A stretch of DNA of 39,846 nt from Deltaproteobacteria bacterium (GTDB lineage Bacteria; Desulfobacterota; Binatia; UBA1149; CAITLU01): contig JACRCR010000132.1 in the NCBI GenBank assembly GCA_016218925.1, positions 1 to 39,846 of the forward strand, read 5' to 3'. Position numbers and translations under genes: made by a program. A model generated the notes under the pieces. It ran no database searches and had not been told where the DNA came from. It worked only from the letters and a program-made list of their open reading frames with translations. The stretch's first letter is position 1. The number at the start of each line of letters is the position of its first letter. Of the stretch, positions 33,181 through 39,846 are shown piece after piece.

Positions 33181-33316
33181 GTTGGTCTCCGTCGCCGTCG
33201 CGGCACAGCGCCGGGGCGAGCCTATCACAACTTCGCCGCGTGCCCAGTGCCTGAGGGGGCGATGGCCGCCGCCCGGGGATCGGCAACCGTGCCGGCCAGT
33301 TCCACTGCGGAGACGT

Positions 33317-33922
33317 TCATCGCGCGGTGATCGGCTTGTGGCCGCTCTGCTCGCGCACGCGTGCGATCCAGGTCTGCACGGCCGGATAGGCGGCCAGGTC
33401 GAATCCCGCCTCGCCGGCGACGTGGGTGTAGGCGAACAGCGCGATGTCGGCGACGCTGTAGCGGTCGTCGACGAAGAAGGCGTGACCGGCCAGGTGTCGC
33501 TGCATCACGCCGAGCGCCGCGTTGCCGGCCTTCATCTTGTCTTCGAGCATGCGGCGGCGCAGATCGTCGAGCTGCAGATGCTTCACCCAGAAGCGCGCGG
33601 TGGCGATGTTGGGCTCGTGGCTGTACTGCTCGAAGAACATCCACTGCAGAACCTGCGCCCGCAGCCACGGGTCTGCCGGCAGCAACGGAGTGCCTTCGGC
33701 GAGATAGCAGATGATCGCGTTGGACTCGGCCAGGCGGCGTCCGTCCTCGAACTCGAGCAGCGGAATGCGGCCGTTGGGATTCTTGGCCAGGAACTCGGGC
33801 GTGCGGCTGCCGCCAGTCAGGATGTCGACTTCCACGAGTTCGTACGGAATGCCGAGTTGCGTAAGCGTCAGGCGGACCTTGTAGCCGTTGCCGGAGTCGA
33901 GGAAGTCGTAGAGTTTGAGCAT
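33317..33922 (-). CDS. glutathione S-transferase family protein
   Basis: 201 residues, full length for a soluble GST. The N-terminal thioredoxin fold has LKLYDFLDSGNGYKVRLTL (residues 2-20), NPNGRIPLLEFEDG with the cis-Pro, and the glutathione-binding ESNAIICYLAEG. The C-terminal helical domain includes FFVDDRYSVADIALFAYTHV (N-capping box) and PAVQTWIARVREQ. The catalytic residue is probably Ser or none, as in bacterial beta/theta-like GSTs. Its start lies 18 bases after the stop of the DUF1295 gene, so the two are probably one transcript. Confidence 0.93.
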   Translation of the reverse strand: MLKLYDFLDSGNGYKVRLTLTQLGIPYELVEVDILTGGSRTPEFLAKNPNGRIPLLEFEDGRRLAESNAIICYLAEGTPLLPADPWLRAQVLQWMFFEQYSHEPNIATARFWVKHLQLDDLRRRMLEDKMKAGNAALGVMQRHLAGHAFFVDDRYSVADIALFAYTHVAGEAGFDLAAYPAVQTWIARVREQSGHKPITAR

Positions 33923-33940
33923 GCTACTTACCAGCCTGTC

Positions 33941-34801
33941 TCAGCGCGGGACTCGCGGCAGCAAAGCCGGTACGCGTTTCATGTGTTCATCATAGCCGGG
34001 GCGCCGGGCCAGGCTGCGCTGGTCGAGCATCGGCACGCTGACCAGCACGAACATCGCCGTGATCGCCACTGCGCCCGCCATCGACCACCACCACTGCGGC
34101 GCGGCGGCCAGGCCCAGCAGGAACAGCCCCCACCAGAACATATTCTCGCCGAGATAGTTCGGGTGCCGGCAGTACGCCCACAGACCATCGGCCAGAATTT
34201 CGCGATGGTCGCTTCGGCCATCGAGGAAGCGGCGCAGTTGCTGGTCGGCGGCGGTTTCGAGCGCTATCGCGCCGATCGCAACGACGACGGCAACCACGTC
34301 GAGCAGTCCGAGAGGAGCCGGCGAGGTAACCGCAGCGTAGACCGGCAGCAGGGCGGCAAACACCAGCAGCGTCGGGAAAAGATGGATGCCCGCCAGACTG
34401 ACGGCAGCCCAGGCGTGTCCGCTCTTTACCCGAAGATCCACGTAGCGCCAGTCTTCGTCGTCGAGGCCGTTCCAGCGACGGCACCAGTTGTAGGTCAGTC
34501 GTACTCCCCACGCTCCAACCAACAGCGCGGCCAGCCACTGGCGCACAGCGGTAGCATCGGCCGCTTCCGGTACCAGGCACCAGTAACCGGTGATCGCGAT
34601 CGGCGCCACGCTCCAGTAGGCGTCGTAGAAGCTCGAGTTGTCGAACGCCATGCTGAAGGAGAAGATCGCCACCGTGGCGGCGATGTCGGCGGCCAGAGCC
34701 ACTACCACGGGGTGCGAGCCTTCCAACGTGCGACCGACGATCAAGGCCAGTACGAACGCAGAGGCGTAAGCCAGCAGCACCAGCAACGTTGCACGGTTCA
34801 C
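33941..34801 (-). CDS. DUF1295 (steroid 5-alpha-reductase-like) membrane protein
   Basis: 286 residues from a GTG at 34801. Six to seven membrane helices. The NADPH-binding signature of this family is clear: WAYCRHPNYLGENMFWWGLFL, here residues 210-231 approximately, and the C-terminal PGYDEHMKRVPALLP. These are integral-membrane methyltransferase/reductase-fold proteins (ICMT/5-alpha-reductase superfamily). DUF1295 members probably reduce a lipid double bond; the substrate is not known. It leads the minus-strand run with the GST gene. Confidence 0.9.
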   Translation of the reverse strand: MNRATLLVLLAYASAFVLALIVGRTLEGSHPVVVALAADIAATVAIFSFSMAFDNSSFYDAYWSVAPIAITGYWCLVPEAADATAVRQWLAALLVGAWGVRLTYNWCRRWNGLDDEDWRYVDLRVKSGHAWAAVSLAGIHLFPTLLVFAALLPVYAAVTSPAPLGLLDVVAVVVAIGAIALETAADQQLRRFLDGRSDHREILADGLWAYCRHPNYLGENMFWWGLFLLGLAAAPQWWWSMAGAVAITAMFVLVSVPMLDQRSLARRPGYDEHMKRVPALLPRVPR

Positions 34802-34958
34802 GGCGTGGGGTCCTCGAGGGGGGATATTGGGCCGAGGCTGAATTATCGCAAACCGCGCGAGCGCCGCAGATCGCTGAAGCGCCGGCCGCGGTTTGCGGGG
34901 GCTCTGCTACCGGCTAAGACTCGGCCGGCAGCGATGGCGCGCGGGGAGTTCGTGTTTC

Positions 34959-35690
34959 GTGCCTGTCTACCGGATCGACAACGTGCTCGCGTTTCCACCG
35001 CCCGAGGAAGCGGAGCCCAACGGACTGCTCGCGGTCGGCGGTGACCTGTCGCCGCGGCGGCTGGTGCTCGCCTACGCGATGGGCATCTTCCCCTGGTACA
35101 CCGAAGGGTCGCCGATCCTGTGGTTCTCGCCGGACCCGCGCGGCGTTCTGCTGCCCGAGCGACTCTCCATCAGCCGCTCGCTGCGCAAGCGCCTGCGTGG
35201 GGGGGACTTCGAAGTCTCGCTCGACAGCGATTTCGGCGGCGTGCTGCGCCGCTGCGCTGAAGTGACGCGCCCGGGACAGGACGGAACCTGGATCACCGTC
35301 GACATGATCGAGGCTTACGATGGCCTGTTCGAACTGGGCGTCGCCCACAGCGTCGAAGTACGGCGCGAAGGCCGTCTGGCCGGCGGTCTCTACGGGGTAT
35401 CGCTCGGCAGCGCGTTCTTCGGTGAGTCGATGTTCTCGCTCGAGCCCGACGCGTCCAAGATCGCACTGGTGTGGCTGGCGCGGCAACTTCAGCGTAGGGG
35501 CTTCGAGATGATCGACTGCCAGGTGCGCAACGAGCACTTGCGCAGCATGGGCGCCGAAGAATGGCCACGCGAGCGTTTTCTCACCGCGCTGGCGCGCTGT
35601 CTGCAGACGCCGACGCAAGCCGGCCCGTGGAGTTTCGATGCCGGGTTCGATCCGGTTGCCAGCTGCGGCGGCGGAGAAGACGACGAGTGA
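34959..35690 (+). CDS. aat: leucyl/phenylalanyl-tRNA--protein transferase
   Basis: 243 residues from the GTG at 34959, chosen because PVYRIDNVLAFPPPEEAEPN is the usual Aat start; GGGAG lies about 12 bases upstream. Family marks: NGLLAVGGDLSPRRLVLAY, GIFPWY, WFSPDPRGVL, TWIT at the substrate pocket, YDGLFELGVAHSVEV, GLYGVSLGSAFFGESMFS and IDCQVRNEHLRSMGAEEW. It attaches Leu or Phe to proteins with N-terminal Arg or Lys, marking them for ClpAP/ClpS through the N-end rule. It overlaps rsmE by GTGA. No clpS or clpA is in the window. Confidence 0.95.
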   Translation: MPVYRIDNVLAFPPPEEAEPNGLLAVGGDLSPRRLVLAYAMGIFPWYTEGSPILWFSPDPRGVLLPERLSISRSLRKRLRGGDFEVSLDSDFGGVLRRCAEVTRPGQDGTWITVDMIEAYDGLFELGVAHSVEVRREGRLAGGLYGVSLGSAFFGESMFSLEPDASKIALVWLARQLQRRGFEMIDCQVRNEHLRSMGAEEWPRERFLTALARCLQTPTQAGPWSFDAGFDPVASCGGGEDDE

Positions 35691-36391
35691 ACCTGGTCCT
35701 GCTCGAGCCGCACGAACTCGACGGCTCGCGGGCGCGTCTGGAAGGGCGACGCGCGGAGCATCTGGCCCTGGTCCACCGTGCGCAGAAAGGGCGGCGCCTG
35801 CGCGTAGGTGTCGTCGGAGGCCGCGTCGGTGTCGCCGTCGTTGTTGAAATCGACGCAGCCGGTGCGCAGCTCGAAGTGGAATTGCACGCCGACCCGCCGC
35901 AGCCGCTGCCGTGCACATTGGTGCTCGCGCTGCCAAGACCCAAGGTGCTGCGGCGACTGCTGGGTGCTGTGGCCGCCTTCGGTATCAAGCGCCTGGTTCT
36001 GATCGGGGCCGAACGCGTCGAGAAGTCGTACTGGCAAAGCCCGCTGCTGCAGCCGCAAGCGCTGCGTGACGAGTTGCTGCTCGGTCTGGAGCAGGGGTGC
36101 GACACCGTGCTGCCGCAGCTGACTCACAAGCGTCTGTTTCGCCCGTTTGTCGAGGACGAACTGCCGGCACTTGCCGCCGGTACCTTGTCGTTGGTCGCGC
36201 ATCCGGCCGCGCGCGCATGCTGTCCGCGCGCGGTCTGCGGGCCGGTGACTCTGGTGGTGGGCCCCGAAGGAGGCTTTAACCCGTTCGAGGTCGCTTTGCT
36301 GGAGACCGCCGGGATGCGCGCGGTGTCGCTGTCGGCGCGGCCGCTGCGCGTCGAGCAGGCGGTGGCGGCGTTGCTCGGGCGCTTGTTCTGA
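35687..36391 (+). CDS. rsmE: 16S rRNA (uracil-1498-N3)-methyltransferase
   Basis: 234 residues; its GTG overlaps the aat TGA. SPOUT-class methyltransferase: an N-terminal PUA-like beta domain (RRAEHLALVHRAQKGRRLRV), ALPRPKVLRRLLGAVAAFGI, LVLIGAERVEKSYWQ, and the knot VGPEGGFNPFEVALLE followed by LSARPLRVEQAVAALL. The last motif is usually LGxRILRxETA; here the Gly before the Arg and the ETA are replaced (SARPLRVEQA), a notable variation near the S-adenosylmethionine site. It would methylate U1498 of 16S rRNA late in 30S assembly. Translational coupling to aat is expected. Confidence 0.9.
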   Translation: MNLVLLEPHELDGSRARLEGRRAEHLALVHRAQKGRRLRVGVVGGRVGVAVVVEIDAAGAQLEVELHADPPQPLPCTLVLALPRPKVLRRLLGAVAAFGIKRLVLIGAERVEKSYWQSPLLQPQALRDELLLGLEQGCDTVLPQLTHKRLFRPFVEDELPALAAGTLSLVAHPAARACCPRAVCGPVTLVVGPEGGFNPFEVALLETAGMRAVSLSARPLRVEQAVAALLGRLF

Positions 36392-36462
36392 AGATCGCCA
36401 GCAATGGCGGGAGCCGCCAGCGCGATCGGTCTTCGCGATTGACCTGAGCCTGCCCGACACCT

Positions 36463-37632
36463 ATGCAGCACGACATGGCCACAGGACCCCTGGCCGGATT
36501 TCGCGTGCTGGAGCTCGCGGGCATCGGGCCGGTACCTTTTGCCGGGATGCTGCTTGCGGATCTCGGTGCCGACGTCATTCGCGTCGATCGAACCCGCAGC
36601 GATCCCGGCGCCACCTGGGTAGATCCCGAGTTCGACGTCATGGGCCGCGGCTGTCGCTCGATCGCCGTCGATATGAAAGCGCCGCGCGGCGTTGGCGTGG
36701 TGCTGCGCCTGGTCGACGGCTGCGACGTACTGATCGAAGGCTTTCGCCCTGGAGTCGTCGAACGTCTCGGCATCGGCCCCGAGGTCTGCATGGCGCGCAA
36801 CCCGCGGCTCATCTACGGCCGCATGACGGGGTGGGGACAGAGCGGGCCGCTGGCCGCCGAAGCCGGTCACGATATCGACTACATCGCACTGACCGGTGCG
36901 CTGCACGCGATCGGAGGCGCCGATAAGCCGCTGCCGCCTCTTAACCTGCTGGCGGATTTCGGCGGCGGTGCGTTGTATCTGGTGGTCGGCGTTCTCTCCG
37001 CGCTGCTGGAGCGCTCGCGTTCCGGCAAAGGCGACGTCGTCGACGCGGCGATGGTCGATGGCGTGGCCTCGCTGATGTCGATCTTCTACGTGATGAACCA
37101 GAACGGTTTCTGGGTCGATCGGCGCGGCGAGAATTTCCTCGATGGCGGCGCCCACTTCTACGGCACCTATCGCACCGCCGATGGCAAGTACGTGGCCGTC
37201 GGTGCGATCGAACCGCAGTTCTACGGCCAGTGGCTCGCGCGCATGGGCATCGATGCCGGCGAGCTTCCCAGCCAGCACGACCGCGAGGGCTGGACCGCGG
37301 CGCGCGGGCGCGTGGCGGAAATTTTTGCCACACGAACTCGCGACCAGTGGTGCGAGGTGTTCGCGGGCAGCGATGCTTGCGTCGCGCCGGTACTGGCGTT
37401 GTCCGAGGTTGCGTCGCACCCGCACATCCAGGCGCGAGGCACGGTGCGTGCGCTGCGCGGCGTGCTGCAGGCGGCTCCGGCTCCGCGCCTGGAGCGCTCC
37501 AGTGCCGCGCTGCCGGCGCCGGCCCCGGCCGTCGGCGGGCACACCAGGGAACTGCTCGCAGAAGCGGGCTACGACGGCGCGTCCATCGACGTGCTGCTGC
37601 GCGACGGCGTGGTCGCGACGGAGGTCGAGTGA
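36463..37632 (+). CDS. alpha-methylacyl-CoA racemase (CaiB/BaiF family)
   Basis: 389 residues of the class III CoA-transferase fold. The racemase assignment rests on the catalytic set at family spacing: His136 in AGHDIDYIALTG, Asp165 in LLADFGGGALY, and Glu250 in GAIEPQFY, which correspond to His126, Asp156 and Glu241 of the mycobacterial enzyme MCR. It interconverts (2R)- and (2S)-methylacyl-CoA, needed before beta-oxidation of branched fatty acids or sterol side chains. The GTG of the next gene overlaps its TGA. It follows rsmE after 71 bases. Confidence 0.92.
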   Translation: MQHDMATGPLAGFRVLELAGIGPVPFAGMLLADLGADVIRVDRTRSDPGATWVDPEFDVMGRGCRSIAVDMKAPRGVGVVLRLVDGCDVLIEGFRPGVVERLGIGPEVCMARNPRLIYGRMTGWGQSGPLAAEAGHDIDYIALTGALHAIGGADKPLPPLNLLADFGGGALYLVVGVLSALLERSRSGKGDVVDAAMVDGVASLMSIFYVMNQNGFWVDRRGENFLDGGAHFYGTYRTADGKYVAVGAIEPQFYGQWLARMGIDAGELPSQHDREGWTAARGRVAEIFATRTRDQWCEVFAGSDACVAPVLALSEVASHPHIQARGTVRALRGVLQAAPAPRLERSSAALPAPAPAVGGHTRELLAEAGYDGASIDVLLRDGVVATEVE

Positions 37633-38420
37633 AGAGGCTCGGCCGCAGCATGGCCGCCGTGGTCGCCGGCGTCGGTGTCGCGCTGCTGGCGCTGCTCGCG
37701 TTTCCGGCTGCGTCGCCGGCTGGCACGCTCGTCTACCAGGAGATTCTCACCGGCGGCGCGGTCGACGTCGAGCCGCTGCCGATCGTGATCGCGATGCACG
37801 GGCTGGGCGATCGACCCGAAGCCTTTCGTCTGGTTCTCGACGACCTCGGCGCTCGTGCGCGGGTGGTGGTGCCGCGCGCGCCGCTGCCCCAGGGCGACGA
37901 CGGGTTCTCGTGGTTCGACTTTCACGCCGAGAGCGACGAGCAACTCGCCGCCGGTGTCCGAGCGGCCGGCGAAGCGGTGGCCGAACTGATCACGTCACTG
38001 CTCGCCGCCCACGCCGGACCTCGGCGTGTCATTGTCACCGGATTCTCTCAGGGCGGCATGCTCAGCTTCGCGCTGGCGGCGGCGCATCCCGAGATCGTCG
38101 CAGCAGCGATCCCGGTCAGCGGCTACCTGCCGCCGCCGATGTGGCCGGCCGCGCGCTCGCAGGTTCGTCCGCTCCCGCGCGTCATTGCGCTTCACGGCGA
38201 CGCCGATCACGTCATCCCGATCGATTCGGCGCGCTGGACGGTCGAAGCGCTGCGCAGCAACGGCTACCAGGCCGAGCTGCGCAGCTACGCCGGCGTCGGG
38301 CACTCGATGAACAAGGAGATGCGCGCCGCGCTGCACGATGCGATCAAGGCCGCCATCGTCGAACTCGCTGCGCCCGCGGGCGATACCGCCGCCCAATCGC
38401 CGCCGCTGCCGCCCCGCTGA
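37629..38420 (+). CDS. exported phospholipase/carboxylesterase (alpha/beta hydrolase)
   Basis: 263 residues from the GTG at 37629, overlapping the racemase stop by GTGA. The N-terminus has a hydrophobic signal-like segment to about residue 34 (AALLALLAFPAASPAG ending). The fold is abhydrolase_2: VIAMHGLGDRPEAF for the oxyanion region, Ser140 in TGFSQGGM, Asp193 in HGDADHVIP, and His225 in GVGHSMN. It should cleave carboxylic esters of lipids or thioesters in the periplasm. A second start, ATG 37650, gives a shorter basic region. A small stem (CCCGC/GCGGG) overlaps its stop. Confidence 0.9.
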   Translation: MKRLGRSMAAVVAGVGVALLALLAFPAASPAGTLVYQEILTGGAVDVEPLPIVIAMHGLGDRPEAFRLVLDDLGARARVVVPRAPLPQGDDGFSWFDFHAESDEQLAAGVRAAGEAVAELITSLLAAHAGPRRVIVTGFSQGGMLSFALAAAHPEIVAAAIPVSGYLPPPMWPAARSQVRPLPRVIALHGDADHVIPIDSARWTVEALRSNGYQAELRSYAGVGHSMNKEMRAALHDAIKAAIVELAAPAGDTAAQSPPLPPR

Positions 38421-38592
38421 GCGGGCGTCGAGAACCGCCCCGGCAGCTTCAACGTGTGCTTCCGGCAAGCGTGCCTACGAGCATTTTTTCGTGCCGAAGC
38501 GTTCGGATGACAGCCCCGATTCCCGCGTTCATGAGTGCATGGGCGCCGATGGCTGGGCCGGCAATGTGCCTGAGCGCGTCGGTGCAAGCTGA
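38421..38592. other. short non-coding stretch before the recombinase remnant
   Basis: No open frame of interest and no repeat recognised. It marks the change from core-type genes to a mobile or accessory segment. Confidence 0.4.
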
Positions 38593-39023
38593 TTGGGGCG
38601 TGTGAGACGCAAGCGGTGCGAGGTTCAGCTCAGCGCGAATCCTGGGGCTGGGAGGCTTGTCGTTGGGGAGTCTGGCGGTAGGTCTGGGCATCCAGGCGTA
38701 AGCGTCCGGCCAAGCACGTGCAGTACATCGTGCACACGTATGGGCTCCGCTTACGCCGCGACCGCCTCCGTGCTCGTGGACTTCTCACGAAAAAGGAGAT
38801 CGCCGCCCGACTCGGGGTCCATGTCGCGACCGTCACGGCGTGGGTGAAGCACGGCATCATCGAGGCACACGCTTACAATGCGCACGCATGGCTCTACTAG
38901 GACCCACCGGAGCCACCGACGAAGCACTGTAGCCGATGGGATCGACTCGCCGATCGCGCGAGACGAGTCCCCGCATCCGGCCCCCGTGGCTTGCGTAACA
39001 AGGAGCAACCGACGACATCTTGA
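38593..39023 (+). pseudogene. recombinase/transposon-type HTH gene remnant
   Basis: The frame from 38682 to 38897 encodes RRKRPAKHVQYIVHTYGL, then LRARGLLTKKEIAARLGVHVATVTAWVKHGIIEAHAYNAHAWLY. The part LTKKEIAARLGVHVATVTAW is a helix-turn-helix like those near the C-terminus of recombinase and transposon proteins. A TAG at 38898 stands where relatives have the Glu of LYEPP. The frame then runs on sensibly (DPPEPPTKHCSRWDRLADRARR) to a TGA at 39021. Upstream, the same protein seems to continue in another frame (GRSGHP next to RRKRP), implying a one- or two-base indel near 38694. No catalytic domain remains. The family name is from memory and should be checked. Confidence 0.6.
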
Positions 39024-39114
39024 ACGCCGGCGGTGATCGAAGTCGCTCGCGGCACGCTGGACCCCGCCGGGTAACTCGGTTCCAGAGAATCGGCACAGGC
39101 CGCCGTGCCCCAGA

Positions 39115-39453
39115 TCATCCGTGGGCGAGCTTGGAACTCACGAGGCGGTTCAACGAGACGCTGGCCTCGGCGGCCTCAATGGCAAGCTGTCGGTGAACTT
39201 GGGGCGGGATTCGAACTTTGAACTGCCCGCTATACCCGCGGGTGGATATTGGTGTCGGGACTTCCTCCTTGTTTTTCGCCATATCGACCACGGCTCTACG
39301 GACGACCTCGACGATTCCCGTGAGTGCCCCTGCCTGCGATCCGTCGAGCCAGCTCAAGCTCGGCATCTCCGCGCACAGCCCCACGTACTCCGCGTCCTCT
39401 TCGGACCAGATGACCCGGTAGGTGTACCTGGTGGTCACGTCGAGCTTCTTCAT
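39115..39453 (-). CDS. hicB: HicB-type antitoxin
   Basis: 112 residues from the ATG at 39453, which overlaps the hicA TGA by ATGA and has AGGAGAAGAAG upstream. The N-terminal half is a HicB/partial RNase H-like fold: YTYRVIWSEEDAEYVGLCAEMPSLSW, given by residues 10-35, then GIVEVVRRAVVDM. The C-terminal half is a ribbon-helix-helix DNA-binding domain (GQFKVRIPPQVHRQLAIEAA, then VSLNRLVSSKLAHG). It should neutralise HicA and repress its own operon by binding the palindrome at the hicA start. It lies next to a broken recombinase gene, a setting common for such modules. Confidence 0.92.
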   Translation of the reverse strand: MKKLDVTTRYTYRVIWSEEDAEYVGLCAEMPSLSWLDGSQAGALTGIVEVVRRAVVDMAKNKEEVPTPISTRGYSGQFKVRIPPQVHRQLAIEAAEASVSLNRLVSSKLAHG

Positions 39454-39737
39454 CGCTTCTTCTCCTGGAGTAGTCGGTCGATGGCCTGAACGGCTTGCCG
39501 GACCTGGTACGGTTTCGCTTTGCCGCTCTCGCCCGATTGAAGGTTGATCCTCGGGTCTCCAACCCATGGCATCTTCCACACGCGATGGCTGGTCCCCTTC
39601 TGTCGGGGTTCGCCAAAGTAATGGGTCACGACCTTGCAGGCGTCGGCGAATCCAACGCCCCCAGCGTTGTCCCGCATTCGCGCGAGCAGATCGTCGATGC
39701 CTTTGGCCACGTCGAATGGTGTCATTATTGACACCAT
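39450..39737 (-). CDS. hicA: HicA-type mRNA interferase toxin
   Basis: 95 residues from the ATG at 39737; a second ATG at 39725 would drop four residues. The catalytic segment is PRQKGTSHRVWKMPW, with the His of the G-(S/T)-H motif that cleaves mRNA, followed by DPRINLQSGESGKAKPYQVRQAVQAIDRLLQ. The N-terminal helix (FDVAKGIDDLLARMRDN) and the longer layout match the HicA-like group common in Actinobacteria and other high-GC genomes rather than the 58-residue E. coli toxin. It precedes and overlaps hicB. The start codon lies within a 24-bp palindrome. Confidence 0.9.
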   Translation of the reverse strand: MVSIMTPFDVAKGIDDLLARMRDNAGGVGFADACKVVTHYFGEPRQKGTSHRVWKMPWVGDPRINLQSGESGKAKPYQVRQAVQAIDRLLQEKKR

Positions 39738-39738
39738 T
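39715..39738. promoter_or_regulatory. perfect palindrome at the hicA start, probable HicB operator
   Basis: AATGGTGTCA (39715-39724), spacer TTAT, TGACACCATT (39729-39738): perfect 10-bp arms. The hicA ATG (39737-39735) lies in one arm and the next in-frame ATG at 39725-39723. HicB proteins with ribbon-helix-helix tails bind such sites to repress the operon. Repression here would block the start region itself. Confidence 0.75.
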
Positions 39739-39846
39739 TATCAAGGCGATCCATGCCGGCCGGGAGGAGACGGGTCCGTGGGTGCGAGCCTGACCGCCGG
39801 GAGGATAGGAAGGGAAAAGAAGGGGGGCCCGCCACCCATCGCTCCC
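39739..39846. other. upstream region of hicAB to the window edge
   Basis: About 108 bases, with a purine-rich run GGGAGGATAGGAAGGG and no gene. The hicAB promoter should lie here, on the minus strand; TTGATA next to the palindrome is a possible -35 box, but no -10 sits at a good distance. Confidence 0.35.

Noticed and set aside
32972..35044. 690-codon plus-strand open frame over GST and DUF1295
   Set aside because: Composition typical of an antisense shadow. Three recognisable minus-strand genes lie across it.
39203..39222. tRNA T-arm-like GTTCGAATCCC on the minus strand
   Set aside because: It lies inside the hicB coding sequence (GQFKVRIPP), and no acceptor, D or anticodon arms surround it.
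1..39846. CRISPR array, rRNA, tRNA, prophage or biosynthetic cluster
   Set aside because: No regularly spaced repeats, no rRNA or tRNA signatures, no phage structural genes and no PKS/NRPS modules were seen on reading both strands.

Overview
The window is high-GC DNA (roughly two thirds G+C by eye) from a Gram-negative bacterium. Outer-membrane and lipoprotein signals, TadE/TadG-type exported proteins, thrombospondin type 3 (TSP3) calcium-binding repeats, an F420-type luciferase-like monooxygenase, an alpha-methylacyl-CoA racemase and a serine-palmitoyltransferase-like enzyme occur together. That mix suggests an uncultured deltaproteobacterial-type lineage (Binatota, Myxococcota or relatives). 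The lineage is inference; there is no rRNA or tRNA gene in the window to place it.

Layout. 1-7340 is all on the minus strand: an SDR oxidoreductase cut by the left edge, a PEEFP-type P-type cation ATPase behind a DUF2804 gene, a Bacteroidetes-like serine palmitoyltransferase, and an ammonium transporter with a possible sigma-54 promoter. 7593-11710 is on the plus strand: a zinc alcohol dehydrogenase-like enzyme, a secreted cysteine-rich protein, an LLM oxidoreductase and an outer-membrane beta-barrel, separated by strong hairpins. 11754-13932 is a compact divergent module: an HTH regulator and a lipoprotein on the minus strand face a secreted TSP3-repeat protein, and between them lie two back-to-back promoters with a palindrome in each spacer.

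13933-16103 is a mobile-element remnant: an IS21-like IstA gene without its N-terminal HTH and without IstB, flanked by TTCCG-rich repeats. 16340-18600 is a three-gene TadG/TadE/TadE cassette, followed by a Kef-type cation/proton antiporter. A convergent minus-strand operon (23705-20674) encodes a sugar-epimerase-like SDR, an aldo/keto reductase and a bacterial deoxyhypusine-synthase homologue, with a glycine-rich RRM protein upstream. 24651-28644 encodes a winged-helix/polyferredoxin fusion and a 984-residue secreted protein with a caspase-like His/Cys pair. 28739-34801 holds a CAP-domain lipoprotein, a penicillin-acylase-family hydrolase and a minus-strand run (DUF1295, GST, DUF4404, a small membrane protein, SRPBCC). 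34959-38420 holds two overlapping pairs: aat-rsmE, then an alpha-methylacyl-CoA racemase and an esterase. The right end (38590-39738) contains a broken recombinase-type gene and an intact hicA-hicB toxin-antitoxin pair whose start lies inside a perfect 24-bp palindrome.

The best candidates for something undescribed are the regulator/lipoprotein/TSP3 module with its symmetric promoter-operator, the secreted caspase-like protein next to the winged-helix ferredoxin, the deoxyhypusine-synthase-like operon, and the orphan Tad cassette with an Asn-rich SN-repeat domain. All functional statements come from reading motifs; no database search was run.
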